From NCBI RefSeq assembly GCF_000016065.1, contig NC_009092.1, positions 372,001 through 436,000 of the forward strand: 64,000 bases of DNA, given 5' to 3'. The stretch comes from Shewanella loihica PV-4 (lineage in GTDB: Bacteria > Pseudomonadota > Gammaproteobacteria > Enterobacterales > Shewanellaceae). The position numbers and the translations under genes were made by a program. Position 1 is the stretch's first letter. Every line of letters begins with the position of its first letter. Below the pieces are notes generated by a model. It saw only the letters and a program-made list of their open reading frames with translations. It did no database searches and was not told the DNA's origin. Below are positions 10,589 through 19,652 of the stretch, piece by piece.

Positions 10589-11854
10589 TTAAGACTTGGC
10601 GCGTTTCATCGCGGTGAAGAACTCTTCGTTAGTCTTGGTCATGGCCAGCTTGTCGATGAGGAACTCCATGCCGCTAACTTCGTCCATAGGATTGAGGATC
10701 TTACGCAGGATCCACATCTTCTGTAGCTCGTCTGGTGTGGTCAGCTTCTCTTCGCGACGGGTACCCGAGCGGTTGAAGTCGATAGCTGGGAAGACACGCT
10801 TCTCGGCGGCCTTACGAGACAGGTGCAGTTCCTGGTTACCCGTACCCTTAAATTCTTCGTAGATCACTTCGTCCATCTTAGAACCCGTATCGACCAGTGC
10901 GGTGGCGATAATGGTCAGGCTGCCGCCGTGTTCGATGTTACGGGCTGCGCCGAAGAAGCGCTTAGGACGATGCAGTGCGTTGGCGTCAACACCACCGGTA
11001 AGTACCTTACCTGACGAAGGGATCACTGTGTTGTAGGCGCGTGCCAGACGTGTGATAGAGTCGAGCAGGATCACTACGTCTTTCTTGTGTTCAACCAGAC
11101 GCTTGGCCTTCTCGATAACCATCTCGGCTACCTGTACGTGACGGCTGGCGGGCTCGTCGAAGGTAGAGGCAACCACTTCACCCTTCACCAGGCGTTGCAT
11201 CTCGGTCACTTCTTCTGGACGTTCGTCGATCAGCAGTACCATGAGCACAACTTCTGGGTTGTTGTAGGTGATGCTCTGGGCAATGTTTTGCAGCAGCAAG
11301 GTCTTACCTGCCTTCGGCGGCGCCACGATCAGGCCACGTTGGCCCTTACCGATTGGCGAGCAGAGGTCGAGAATACGGGCGGTAATATCTTCGGTTGAAC
11401 CGTTACCACGTTCCATTCGGATACGTTCTTCTGCATGAAGTGGGGTTAAGTTTTCGAAGAGGATCTTGCTGCGGGAGTTTTCGGGTTTGTCGAAGTTGAC
11501 TTCACTGACTTTCAGTAGCGCGAAATAACGTTCACCTTCTTTCGGGGGACGGATTTTACCAAAAATGGTATCACCGGTGCGCATGTTGAAGCGGCGAATT
11601 TGACTCGGTGAAACATAGATATCGTCTGGACCTGCCAGGTAAGAACCGTCTGCGCTACGAAGGAAACCAAAACCATCTTGCAGGATTTCTAGTACCCCGC
11701 CACCGAAAATATCTTCACCGCTTTTGGCGTGGGCTTTAAGGATTGCGAAAATAATGTCCTGTTTGCGGGCTCGGGCCATGTTCTCGATTTTCATATCCTG
11801 AGCCAGAATGACTAGGTCTGAAATCGACTTCTCTTTTAATTCTGATAAATTCAT
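10589..11854 (-). CDS. rho: Transcription termination factor Rho
   Basis: A 421-residue hexameric RNA helicase/ATPase. The N-terminal helical and OSN RNA-binding domain is present ([48 protein letters not shown]). The ATPase core has Walker A ([15 protein letters not shown], about residue 178), Walker B-like ([16 protein letters not shown]) and the Q/R-loop region. The length equals that of Escherichia coli Rho (419). It follows trxA on the same strand after a 230-bp leader containing two inverted repeats, consistent with the autoregulated leader known for rho. Confidence 0.98.
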   Translation of the reverse strand: MNLSELKEKSISDLVILAQDMKIENMARARKQDIIFAILKAHAKSGEDIFGGGVLEILQDGFGFLRSADGSYLAGPDDIYVSPSQIRRFNMRTGDTIFGKIRPPKEGERYFALLKVSEVNFDKPENSRSKILFENLTPLHAEERIRMERGNGSTEDITARILDLCSPIGKGQRGLIVAPPKAGKTLLLQNIAQSITYNNPEVVLMVLLIDERPEEVTEMQRLVKGEVVASTFDEPASRHVQVAEMVIEKAKRLVEHKKDVVILLDSITRLARAYNTVIPSSGKVLTGGVDANALHRPKRFFGAARNIEHGGSLTIIATALVDTGSKMDEVIYEEFKGTGNQELHLSRKAAEKRVFPAIDFNRSGTRREEKLTTPDELQKMWILRKILNPMDEVSGMEFLIDKLAMTKTNEEFFTAMKRAKS

Positions 11855-12011
11855 CGTGGTGGGTCTTGTATATTGCGAGACAAAGCTATTTTGGGACTAA
11901 TAGCATAAAGTTGTTTGGATATTAATCGAAATAGCGAGGTGTGGTTAATGAGAAAGTTTCTGGTTATTAAAGTAGCACTATAGGAGCAGGGCGTCTAGAA
12001 ATTTAGCGACC

Positions 12012-12072
12012 CTCGACACAATTACTTGACCAAGCTGTGTCGAGAATCACTTTCTATGACAAAAATGTCATA
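12012..12072 (-). promoter_or_regulatory. Two inverted repeats in the trxA-rho intergenic leader
   Basis: CTCGACACA (12012-12020) pairs perfectly with TGTGTCGAG (12036-12044), and TATGACA (12055-12061) with TGTCATA (12066-12072). Neither has a good T-run on the minus strand, so they are not typical terminators. They may belong to the rho leader, whose homologues control rho expression by Rho-dependent attenuation, or they may protect the trxA 3' end. The function is inferred. Confidence 0.4.
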
Positions 12073-12084
12073 GGGATCGAAGCA

Positions 12085-12411
12085 TTATAGTTGTGCGTCG
12101 ATGAACTCTTTAAGTTGAGTTTTAGAAAGGGCGCCTACTTTAGTGTCGGCTAGCTCACCATTCTTGAATAGAAGCAGTGTGGGAATGCCACGTACGCCGT
12201 ACTTAGCCGGAGAGGCGTTGTTTTGGTCTACGTTTAGCTTAGCGATAGTTACCTTACCGGCATATTCGTCTGCAACGTCATCCAGGATTGGGGCGATCAT
12301 TTTACAAGGGCCGCACCATTCTGCCCAGAAATCAACGAGGACTGGCAGGTCTGATTTTAAAACGTCGTTTTCAAAGCTGTCGTCGCTTAGGGTAATAATT
12401 TTATCGCTCAT
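12085..12411 (-). CDS. trxA: Thioredoxin 1
   Basis: A 108-residue cytosolic protein-disulfide reductant with the active site WCGPC (about residues 32-36), the buried aspartate ([12 protein letters not shown]26-like), the cis-proline in GIPTLLLF and the final glycine-rich segment. The length and sequence are typical of TrxA. It lies upstream of rho and divergent from rhlB, the same neighbourhood as in Escherichia coli. Confidence 0.97.
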
Positions 12412-12582
12412 GATGTTCTCCAGTTAGGGTGCCATTGCTGGTTTGTTAATGGCTTAACCTGTATATTGGGTCTGAAATTCGCTTTTCAAGAGTTATTCGC
12501 GGCTTTCAACGGTCTTTTTTTATTAGCCGTTATTTCAAACGATCGAGTTCCTTATTGCAACCCTAACTGGTATGCTTGCGCT

Positions 12583-13890
12583 ATGAGCGAAACACATTTA
12601 ACTAATCAAAAGTTTGCCGACTTTTCTCTGCATCCAGAGATACAACAGGCACTAGTCGAAAGCGGCTTTGAATATTGCACGCCTATCCAGGCATTATCAT
12701 TACCGATTTTACTCGAACATAAAGATATCGCAGGCCAAGCGCAGACGGGTACAGGTAAAACCCTGGCTTTTCTGGTCGCCACCTTCAATCATCTGCTAAC
12801 CACACCTATCCCCGACGGACGTCAACTCAATCAGCCCAGAGCCATAGTGATGGCACCGACCCGCGAACTGGCTATTCAGATCGCCAAGGACGGGGAGCTG
12901 CTGGCGAAACATACCGGCCTTAAGGTGGGTATTGTCTACGGCGGCGAGAGCTACGAAGTGCAGCGCAAGGTGTTGGATAAGGGCGTCGATATCCTGATCG
13001 GTACCACTGGTCGTATCATAGATTATGTGCGCCAGGGGGTGATCAACCTCAGCGCCATCCAGGCGGTGGTGTTGGACGAAGCCGACCGCATGTTCGATCT
13101 CGGTTTCATCAAAGATATCCGCTTCCTCTTCAGACGTATGCCAGACGCCAACGAGCGTTTGAACATGCTGTTCTCGGCGACTCTGTCGATGAAGGTGCAG
13201 GAGCTGGCCTACGATCACATGAATGATCCCGAGAAGGTCGAGATCGCGCCAAGCGAGAAGACATCTAAGAACATCACCGAAGAGATCTTCTATCCATCGA
13301 TGGAAGATAAGATGCGTCTGCTGCTAACTCTGATCGAAGAAGATTGGCCAGAGAAGGCGATCGTGTTCTCTAACACTAAGCACAGCTGTGAAAACCTTTG
13401 GGCTCACCTGGAGGGTGACGGTCACCGTGTTGGTTTGCTTACCGGTGATGTACCGCAGAAGAAACGTATCCGCATTCTCGAGCAGTTCACCAAAGGCGAG
13501 CTGGATATCCTGGTCGCTACAGACGTTGCTGCGCGCGGTCTGCATATCTCAGACGTGTCCCATGTCTATAACTATGATCTGCCTGATGACTGTGAAGACT
13601 ATGTACACCGTATCGGTCGTACCGGACGTGCGGGTCAGAAAGGGGTCTCTGTCAGTTTCGCTTGTGAAGAGTACGCCCTGAATCTGCCAGCTATCGAGCA
13701 CTATATTCAACATAGTATTCCTGTGACTAACTACGACAGCGAAGCGCTGCTCGATGATATTCCGCCACCAGTGCGCATTCATCGTAAGCACTCGCCACGT
13801 CCTACAGGCCGTTCCGGTGGTGGTAAGCCACAGGGTGGTCGTCCGGGTGCACGTCCAAGACGCCACGACAGGACCCGTAGACACAGTTAA
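12583..13890 (+). CDS. rhlB: ATP-dependent RNA helicase RhlB
   Basis: A 435-residue DEAD-box helicase of the RNA degradosome. Motifs in order: Q motif ([15 protein letters not shown]), motif I AQTGTGKT, Ia PTREL, II DEAD, III SAT, V TDVAARG and [10 protein letters not shown]. The C-terminal tail is basic and rich in Arg/Gly/Pro, as in RhlB. The ATG giving [14 protein letters not shown] is chosen because it matches the family N-terminus; an upstream in-frame start would add 39 residues reaching into the trxA promoter region. The stop codon overlaps the gppA start (TAATG). Confidence 0.95.
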
Positions 13891-14822
13891 TGAAGCACTC
13901 TGGCGTCAGTCCCTTGTATGCGGCCATTACCTTAGGCTCGAATAGTTTCAATATGCTGGTGGCGCAAACCCGTGCCGGCAAGCCGACCGTAGTGGCCAAG
14001 TATAAGCGCAAGGTACGCCTTGCCGAGGGGATAGGCGCAGATGGTGTGCTCTGCCCCGAGGTGTTCGACCGTGGCCTGGATTGTCTGCAGATGTTTTCGC
14101 AGATGCTGGACCACGAAGGGGTGAGTCGTGACAATATCGCCGTCATCGCCACGGCGACGCTGCGCAGTATCAGCAACGCAGACGCCTTCTGCGAGGCAGC
14201 ATTACCTATCCTGGGGCAACCCATAGAGATCATCTCCGGCCTGCGAGAGGCTGAGCTTATCTATCAGGGCATGGTCGCCACCACTGTGGGTGAGGGGCGA
14301 CGCCTGGTGATCGATATCGGCGGCGCAAGTACCGAGTTCATCATAGGTGATGGCAATAAGGTGCTGCTTAAGACCAGCCTTCCCATGGGCTGTGTCACCT
14401 TCAAGGATAAGTTCTTCAACAGCTTCCCATTTCAGCAACTGGATTTCGATGCGGCCCAGAGTCAGGTCGAGACCGCCCTGGGTGACTATCGCAGGCGGCT
14501 GACCGATTATGGCTGGCACTGTGTGGTTGGCGCCTCGGGGACTGTACAGTCTGTGGTGGAGCTACTCAACGATCGCGGCGTCTCCGCCACCATTACCCCG
14601 GCAGTGCTAGCCGATCTCAGGGGTGAGGTGCTGGCACAGACAGATGTGAGCCTGCGAGACATTCGCGGCCTACATAGCGAGCGTGCGCCCACCTTTGCCG
14701 CTGGCTTAGCCATACTATCTGCCCTGTTTAATCTGCTCGACATTCAGTCCCTCAATCTCTCCGGCGGCGCCCTGAGAGAAGGCGTGCTGCATCAACTTGC
14801 CCAGCGAGTCTTGGCCGCCTAA
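13890..14822 (+). CDS. gppA: Short exopolyphosphatase / pppGpp phosphohydrolase (Ppx/GppA family)
   Basis: A 310-residue member of the ASKHA phosphatase family. The phosphate-1 loop (AAITLGSNSFNMLVA), the catalytic-region AELIYQGMVATT and the phosphate-2 motif VIDIGGASTEFIIG are visible. It contains only the two-lobed Ppx/GppA core and lacks the C-terminal HD-like domains that bring Escherichia coli GppA to about 494 residues. The start overlaps the rhlB stop by one base, so translation is coupled, and rhlB-gppA is a conserved pair. Whether it prefers pppGpp or polyphosphate cannot be decided. Confidence 0.88.
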   Translation: MKHSGVSPLYAAITLGSNSFNMLVAQTRAGKPTVVAKYKRKVRLAEGIGADGVLCPEVFDRGLDCLQMFSQMLDHEGVSRDNIAVIATATLRSISNADAFCEAALPILGQPIEIISGLREAELIYQGMVATTVGEGRRLVIDIGGASTEFIIGDGNKVLLKTSLPMGCVTFKDKFFNSFPFQQLDFDAAQSQVETALGDYRRRLTDYGWHCVVGASGTVQSVVELLNDRGVSATITPAVLADLRGEVLAQTDVSLRDIRGLHSERAPTFAAGLAILSALFNLLDIQSLNLSGGALREGVLHQLAQRVLAA

Positions 14823-15110
14823 TTCTGCCTTTTATCGGCGATAGCCAGCATTTAGATGGCACCCTTAAAGTTCGTAATTTCTTCCCTCTTGCTAAGTAAT
14901 ATTTAAATTATCTAAATATTTTCAGATATTTATCTAATTTCGCTAGCCATCTTCTTCTCAGCATCTCTACATGAAGATCTTTTGTATATTGAAGATTGTA
15001 TAAAATATGTCTTTTGTGTTATGTTTTTGTTGCGTCTGAGTTCTGTACCTACTTAAACCTAAATTTATGGCTCGGATGCTAATAAAAAATAATGAGGAAG
15101 GGAGAATACA

Positions 15111-17840
15111 ATGAAGTTAAATAGACTGGCTCAATACGTGAGTTTGGCCTGTGGTGGTTTAGCTGCGATAGCTGTTCCGACGTTTGCGGCCGACAATAGT
15201 GATGAGACTGTTGAGCGTATTGAAGTGACTGGCTCGCGAATAAAGCGCATTGACATGGAAGGGGCTAGCCCTATCACTACCATTACCGCAGATGAGCTGG
15301 CTAAATCGGGCTTTTCGACAGTGGGTGATGCGTTGCGTAGTTCTAATTTGAATGCCTTTGGCTCATGGGGCGGCGGTTCTAACAATGGGTGGGGATCGCA
15401 AGCAACAGTGCAGCTTAAGGGAGCTTCTGCTTTTCATACGCTAACCTTGTTAGATGGTAAGCGTATGGCTAAGTCTCCAGTAATGGATGGTGGTGCGGCT
15501 AATATCAATACGATTCCAATGGCTGCGGTAGAGCGTATCGAGATTCTTACCGACGGCGCATCTGCTATTTATGGAACTGATGCTATAGCCGGTGTAGTTA
15601 ATATTATTCTCAAGAAAGATTTCGAGGGTATTCAATTTGATGCTCGTATGGATAGACCGACCCAAGAGGGGGGGGACTCTTCCAACATGTCGTTCACAGG
15701 TGGTCTAGATTCAGAGAAGGGACATCTGGTTTTTACTGTTGAGCATTATGAGTCACAAAAAATCATGCAGAAGGATCGCTGGTATACCAGACCTTTTGTC
15801 AAAGAAGGTGGCAATCCTGAAGACTATCAAGATTGGGTCAATATCAGTCCTACTGGCCGTGTGCTCACGCAAGGTGATGCGGGCGGTTGGGTTTATTCAA
15901 CACCGTTTTCAAATTCCGATAAGAGCTGTGCCGATGTTTATGGCGAGGCCTTTATCGGCTCTTTGATTGATAGTGATTATCCAGGGGATACACTATGTGC
16001 TTACGATTACACTCAAGCAGCCGCAACGTCCGTTGGCCAAACTCGAAATAATACATTGATTCATTATTCATACGAGTTAACCGATAGCATTGAATTAACT
16101 GCGAGAGCCTATTGGGCGTCAAATGAGACAAAGGATATTTCTGCGCCTGTACCTGCTTCTATTAGTATTCCCGAAGGGTTGCCCGCCTACACGACCCCGG
16201 AGGGGTTAGAGCTTGTCGAATTGGTTGCAGATCCTAGCGCAGGAATGAATTATCGATTTGATACGGCTGGCGACAGGGTCGCAGAGCATCACGATAATAT
16301 TTATGATTTCCTCATAGGACTAGATGGTTCAGCAGAGAATTTCGATTGGGATGTCGCAGTTAATTACAACAAATATGATAACTACACTTGGGGAACTGGT
16401 TATCAATTAAAAGGGGCGACGACAGATCTTGTTGGTCATTGGGATGAAGATACAAACTCTTTCGTAGGTTGGGACCCTCGAGATCCAAACTCAGCCTTAC
16501 CTCCTGGGGCAACGGCTAACTATGATAAGCGCATGTCAGCGTCTTATTTGGACGTTAATGGCGGCCTTTCTTTTAACTTATTTGAGTTACCAGCCGGAGA
16601 TGTAGGCATGTATATCGGTGCTTCTTATCGAGAAGAAACACTGGACTCTAAAGTAGATGCGTTAGCCGAAGCAGGTCAGATAGTTGGTGGCAATGGTGGC
16701 TCAGGTGGTGCAGGTGAGCGTGATGTTAAAGCGGCATACTTCGAGGTTGTTCTGCCCATTATTGACAGCCTAGAGTTGAACCTTGCTGGTCGCTACGATG
16801 ATTATTCTGATTTTGGGGGTACCTTTAATCCTCAGGTTTCTATTCGTTATAACGTTATAGACTCGCTATTACTGCGTGGCTCTTGGGGAACAGGTTTCCG
16901 TGCTCCAACCTTGTCTGACTTGTATCAAGGCACTTCTGAAGGCTTTGGTTATATTAAGAATTACCTCAACTGTTACAAAGAAGGCGAAGACATTGATACT
17001 TGTGATCGCTGGGATTATGGCGCAACACGAACTGGTGGCAATGAGGCGTTAAAGCCTGAAGAGTCAGAATCTTACAATATTGGTGTGGTTTGGGAAGTGA
17101 CAGACGAAATCAACCTATCGGTTGACTATTGGTCATTGGAAACGACTAACCTCATATCAGAGCTTGATGCGAGTGAAATCGTAAGAACTCAGGCAAAGCT
17201 ATGGGAACTTGCTGATGCCAATGGGGAACCTCGCCCTGATGTTTCTAGCGTATATCCTGGTACCTCAATAAGCCAAATCGGTAACGGTAAGATTGATTAT
17301 GTTGTCAGTCAGAAACTTAACGTCGGATTGAGTGAACGAGAAGGGATAGACGTAAAACTGGGCGCAGGTTTTGGTTCTGACTACGGTGACTTCAAATTTG
17401 GCTTGGGCTGGTCTTATTTCTTAAAGTATAAGTCGTCCTATTCGCAGGCAGGTGCGCAGATCTTGTCTGATGATTATGCCGGTCGCGAAGATACCCCTGC
17501 GCATAGAATAAATCTAACCGCTGATTATAGTTTTGGCGATCACGCGCTGAGTTACTTTGGTAACTATATTGGCTCTCAAAAGAGTTGGGATATAGTAGAA
17601 GGAAGCTGGGACGCCGAAGCTGGTGAGACCGCTGATGATGGGCAACTTTATGAAGTTGATTCTGTTTTCTATCATAACCTTACTTACACCTACACTCTGC
17701 CTTGGAACAATAGCATTTCCTTAGGTGTTACTAACCTTACAGATGAAGATCCTAAGTTCAAATACGATGGTACATACAACGGTAATTTGTATGATATTCG
17801 TGGACGGACCTATTGGGCTGGATTCCGTCAGTCTTTCTAA
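15111..17840 (+). CDS. TonB-dependent outer-membrane receptor
   Basis: A 909-residue receptor with a signal peptide (cleavage near VPTFAADN), a TonB-box-like segment ETVERIEVTGSRIKR, a plug domain (residues about 50-165, containing TLLDGKRMAKSP and the conserved ERIEILTDGASAIYGTDAIAGVVNIILKK) and a 22-strand barrel ending in a C-terminal phenylalanine (GFRQSF). It imports an unidentified large substrate using TonB energy; related Shewanella receptors take up oligosaccharides or peptides. The coding sequence is visibly AT-richer than its neighbours and the gene stands alone, which may mean a separate origin. It is preceded by GAGGAAGGGAG and followed by a terminator. Confidence 0.93.
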   Translation: MKLNRLAQYVSLACGGLAAIAVPTFAADNSDETVERIEVTGSRIKRIDMEGASPITTITADELAKSGFSTVGDALRSSNLNAFGSWGGGSNNGWGSQATVQLKGASAFHTLTLLDGKRMAKSPVMDGGAANINTIPMAAVERIEILTDGASAIYGTDAIAGVVNIILKKDFEGIQFDARMDRPTQEGGDSSNMSFTGGLDSEKGHLVFTVEHYESQKIMQKDRWYTRPFVKEGGNPEDYQDWVNISPTGRVLTQGDAGGWVYSTPFSNSDKSCADVYGEAFIGSLIDSDYPGDTLCAYDYTQAAATSVGQTRNNTLIHYSYELTDSIELTARAYWASNETKDISAPVPASISIPEGLPAYTTPEGLELVELVADPSAGMNYRFDTAGDRVAEHHDNIYDFLIGLDGSAENFDWDVAVNYNKYDNYTWGTGYQLKGATTDLVGHWDEDTNSFVGWDPRDPNSALPPGATANYDKRMSASYLDVNGGLSFNLFELPAGDVGMYIGASYREETLDSKVDALAEAGQIVGGNGGSGGAGERDVKAAYFEVVLPIIDSLELNLAGRYDDYSDFGGTFNPQVSIRYNVIDSLLLRGSWGTGFRAPTLSDLYQGTSEGFGYIKNYLNCYKEGEDIDTCDRWDYGATRTGGNEALKPEESESYNIGVVWEVTDEINLSVDYWSLETTNLISELDASEIVRTQAKLWELADANGEPRPDVSSVYPGTSISQIGNGKIDYVVSQKLNVGLSEREGIDVKLGAGFGSDYGDFKFGLGWSYFLKYKSSYSQAGAQILSDDYAGREDTPAHRINLTADYSFGDHALSYFGNYIGSQKSWDIVEGSWDAEAGETADDGQLYEVDSVFYHNLTYTYTLPWNNSISLGVTNLTDEDPKFKYDGTYNGNLYDIRGRTYWAGFRQSF

Positions 17841-17852
17841 TATTTATAGAGC

Positions 17853-17878
17853 AAAAGGCCGCAGTTGCGGCCTTTTTT
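17853..17878. terminator. Bidirectional terminator between the TonB receptor and thioredoxin-like gene
   Basis: AAAAGGCCGCA-GT-TGCGGCCTTTTTT is a symmetrical GC stem flanked by A and T runs, placed between two convergent genes. Confidence 0.9.
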
Positions 17879-17890
17879 ATTGGTGCGGGT

Positions 17891-18427
17891 TTAGTCGAGG
17901 ATCTTCGCCAGATTCACCTCGAGAGAGGTTTCTGGACGCTCGACGATACGACCTATCTCCTTGCCATCCTGCTTCACGATGAAGGTTGGGATGCGGGTAA
18001 AGTCATACTTGGCCGCTAGGCCTTCTGGGTCGAGTTTCTTACGATCCACCCCTATGTAGGTCACCTTGATGTTCGGGTTGTTGGTCGCTTCCATGATGCG
18101 GATGAAGCGCGGCGTCTCACGGTGACAATCTGGGCACCAGGTACCTATGATGACGACAATCTCGGTCGGTGTCTGCAGCTTCTTGATTGGCGCGATGGCG
18201 GCCTCGTCGACCTGGTAGCTCTTATAGCCCTGGGTGAAATCATCAAGCTCTGTGACTAAGGTTTGGGCTTGTACTTCGCCGGTCAGTATCACTTCTTGTT
18301 TCTCCTCACTGCAAGTGGCGATAAAGCCTTCCTGCTTTTCATCGAATGCACAGCCATTATTTGCCAGTGCCTGAGTGCTAAAGAACAGCGCTGTGGTGGC
18401 AAGTAATGCTTTAATATTATTGGTCAT
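17891..18427 (-). CDS. Periplasmic thioredoxin-like protein
   Basis: A 178-residue exported protein with a signal peptide ending at TQALANN. The thioredoxin fold occupies residues about 75-178 with the active site WCPDC (VIIGTWCPDCHRETPRF) and a cis-proline in RIPTFIV. The middle dipeptide PD is unlike the PH of DsbA or the GP of TrxA, so the redox role is not predictable. Two further cysteines (NNGCAFD, IATCSEE) precede the domain and could form a structural disulfide. It is a single-gene unit. Confidence 0.82.
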   Translation of the reverse strand: MTNNIKALLATTALFFSTQALANNGCAFDEKQEGFIATCSEEKQEVILTGEVQAQTLVTELDDFTQGYKSYQVDEAAIAPIKKLQTPTEIVVIIGTWCPDCHRETPRFIRIMEATNNPNIKVTYIGVDRKKLDPEGLAAKYDFTRIPTFIVKQDGKEIGRIVERPETSLEVNLAKILD

Positions 18428-18656
18428 AAATAGTACCTCAGGCCCGTAGACAAAAACCAGAATTGAGAATTCATTTCATTCTGATGCTATTCAATCATCT
18501 AAGTTGCACCGAGAGTAGCGCGAATGCGGCGAGCTGTTAACTGGATCACGCCATGGTCGATAGCTTAGCGCAGCGCTTCACACATTTGTCGCTAAATTGC
18601 AGAAATTTTCTGCGCTCGGCAACAAGGTGTTAACCCTGCGAGCCGCCTATTGCTGA

Positions 18657-19235
18657 TTAGGCGGTGACCAGCTTGGCCAGATCGGCTGGGCGATAGTAGA
18701 CAGACTTGAGCACCTTGCCCTGGCGTACTACCTTGCCGGTCATCTCCACATCCTTGGCGCACTTGGCGATGATGAAGTCGCCCTTGCGGCTGCCGACGAT
18801 CTCCACGCCCTGCTTGGCATAGTGGGCTATGGTCTCTTCCAGTTCCTGCTCGTTACGGCAGACCTTGCTCATGTTGCTCGAATGCACCTCGTCCCAGCAG
18901 CGGACGAAGTCGATGTCGCGGTTCTTGGCGACATGCAGCAGTAGATCGATCACATAGCTGATCTCCAGGCGATCATTCATCTGTGTGGCGCCGAGATGCA
19001 CCAGGCGGCCCATGAGTACATAGACAGAATCGACGATGGCATCGGCCTGTTCGACACGGCTATCGGCCTCGGCCAGCTCGGTCAACTCCTCGATGGCGAG
19101 CGAGGTGTGCAGGGTATCGGCCTGCTCATCCAGGCTGGTCTCATCTTCGATAGGCAGATCGAAGGTGGAGCGGAACTGGTGGATGTCACGGTAGAGGTGG
19201 TCGTAAAGGGTCTGATCGAGTGCGGTCAGTTTCAT
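18657..19235 (-). CDS. All-alpha NTP pyrophosphohydrolase (MazG-like / PRA-PH-like)
   Basis: A 192-residue cytosolic protein whose helices carry the MazG-type Mg2+ motif: EELTEL (about residue 49) followed by EQADAIVD (ExxD, about residue 62). These enzymes hydrolyse nucleoside triphosphates or phosphoribosyl-ATP to monophosphate and pyrophosphate. The C-terminal 50 residues (MTGKVVRQGKVLKSVYYRPADL) resemble the extra basic segment of phage-type and house-cleaning members. The natural substrate is unknown. No operon partner is seen. Confidence 0.75.
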   Translation of the reverse strand: MKLTALDQTLYDHLYRDIHQFRSTFDLPIEDETSLDEQADTLHTSLAIEELTELAEADSRVEQADAIVDSVYVLMGRLVHLGATQMNDRLEISYVIDLLLHVAKNRDIDFVRCWDEVHSSNMSKVCRNEQELEETIAHYAKQGVEIVGSRKGDFIIAKCAKDVEMTGKVVRQGKVLKSVYYRPADLAKLVTA

Positions 19236-19652
19236 CTGTGGGCCTTATGGGTCTTGAATGTCTATATGCGTGGCGGCAATTTTAATTTAACCGGTCGCTA
19301 ATTGAAAGTTAGCTCCCTGGTACCGGCTGGGTTAGAGGCGCAGGACCGCGAGAATAGTGGATTGGCTGCTGTCTGGGTGACTTTTTTCCCATGACGAAAG
19401 CCAGGGATATATGTGGATATCCTGCATAACCAGTCTCTAAAGGCCGCTCTTGGTGAATTTGTACGCTTAATGGGGCATAAGCCCTATGGTCTCATGGTGT
19501 CGATATGCCCGTCCGGTCTGGACTGGATTGTTAAAAATGTGTAACTATGTTTGACCCGTCTGGCGATGAAACGGCCCATTCATAGTTCAAATAGCTGCTT
19601 TGATCGCCGGGGAGAAGAATAGGAAACCCCATAATTATAATAAGGATTACCC
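19236..19652. other. Intergenic control region before nhaC
   Basis: The 417-bp gap holds promoters for the divergent genes. It contains a GTCCGGTCTGGAC partial palindrome near 19510 and a GGATATCC palindrome near 19416. I find no reading frame of interest and cannot match it to a known cation riboswitch by eye. Confidence 0.5.

Noticed and set aside
19236..19652. Sodium or lithium riboswitch before nhaC
   Set aside because: Some palindromes are present, but I could not match a known cation riboswitch core by eye.
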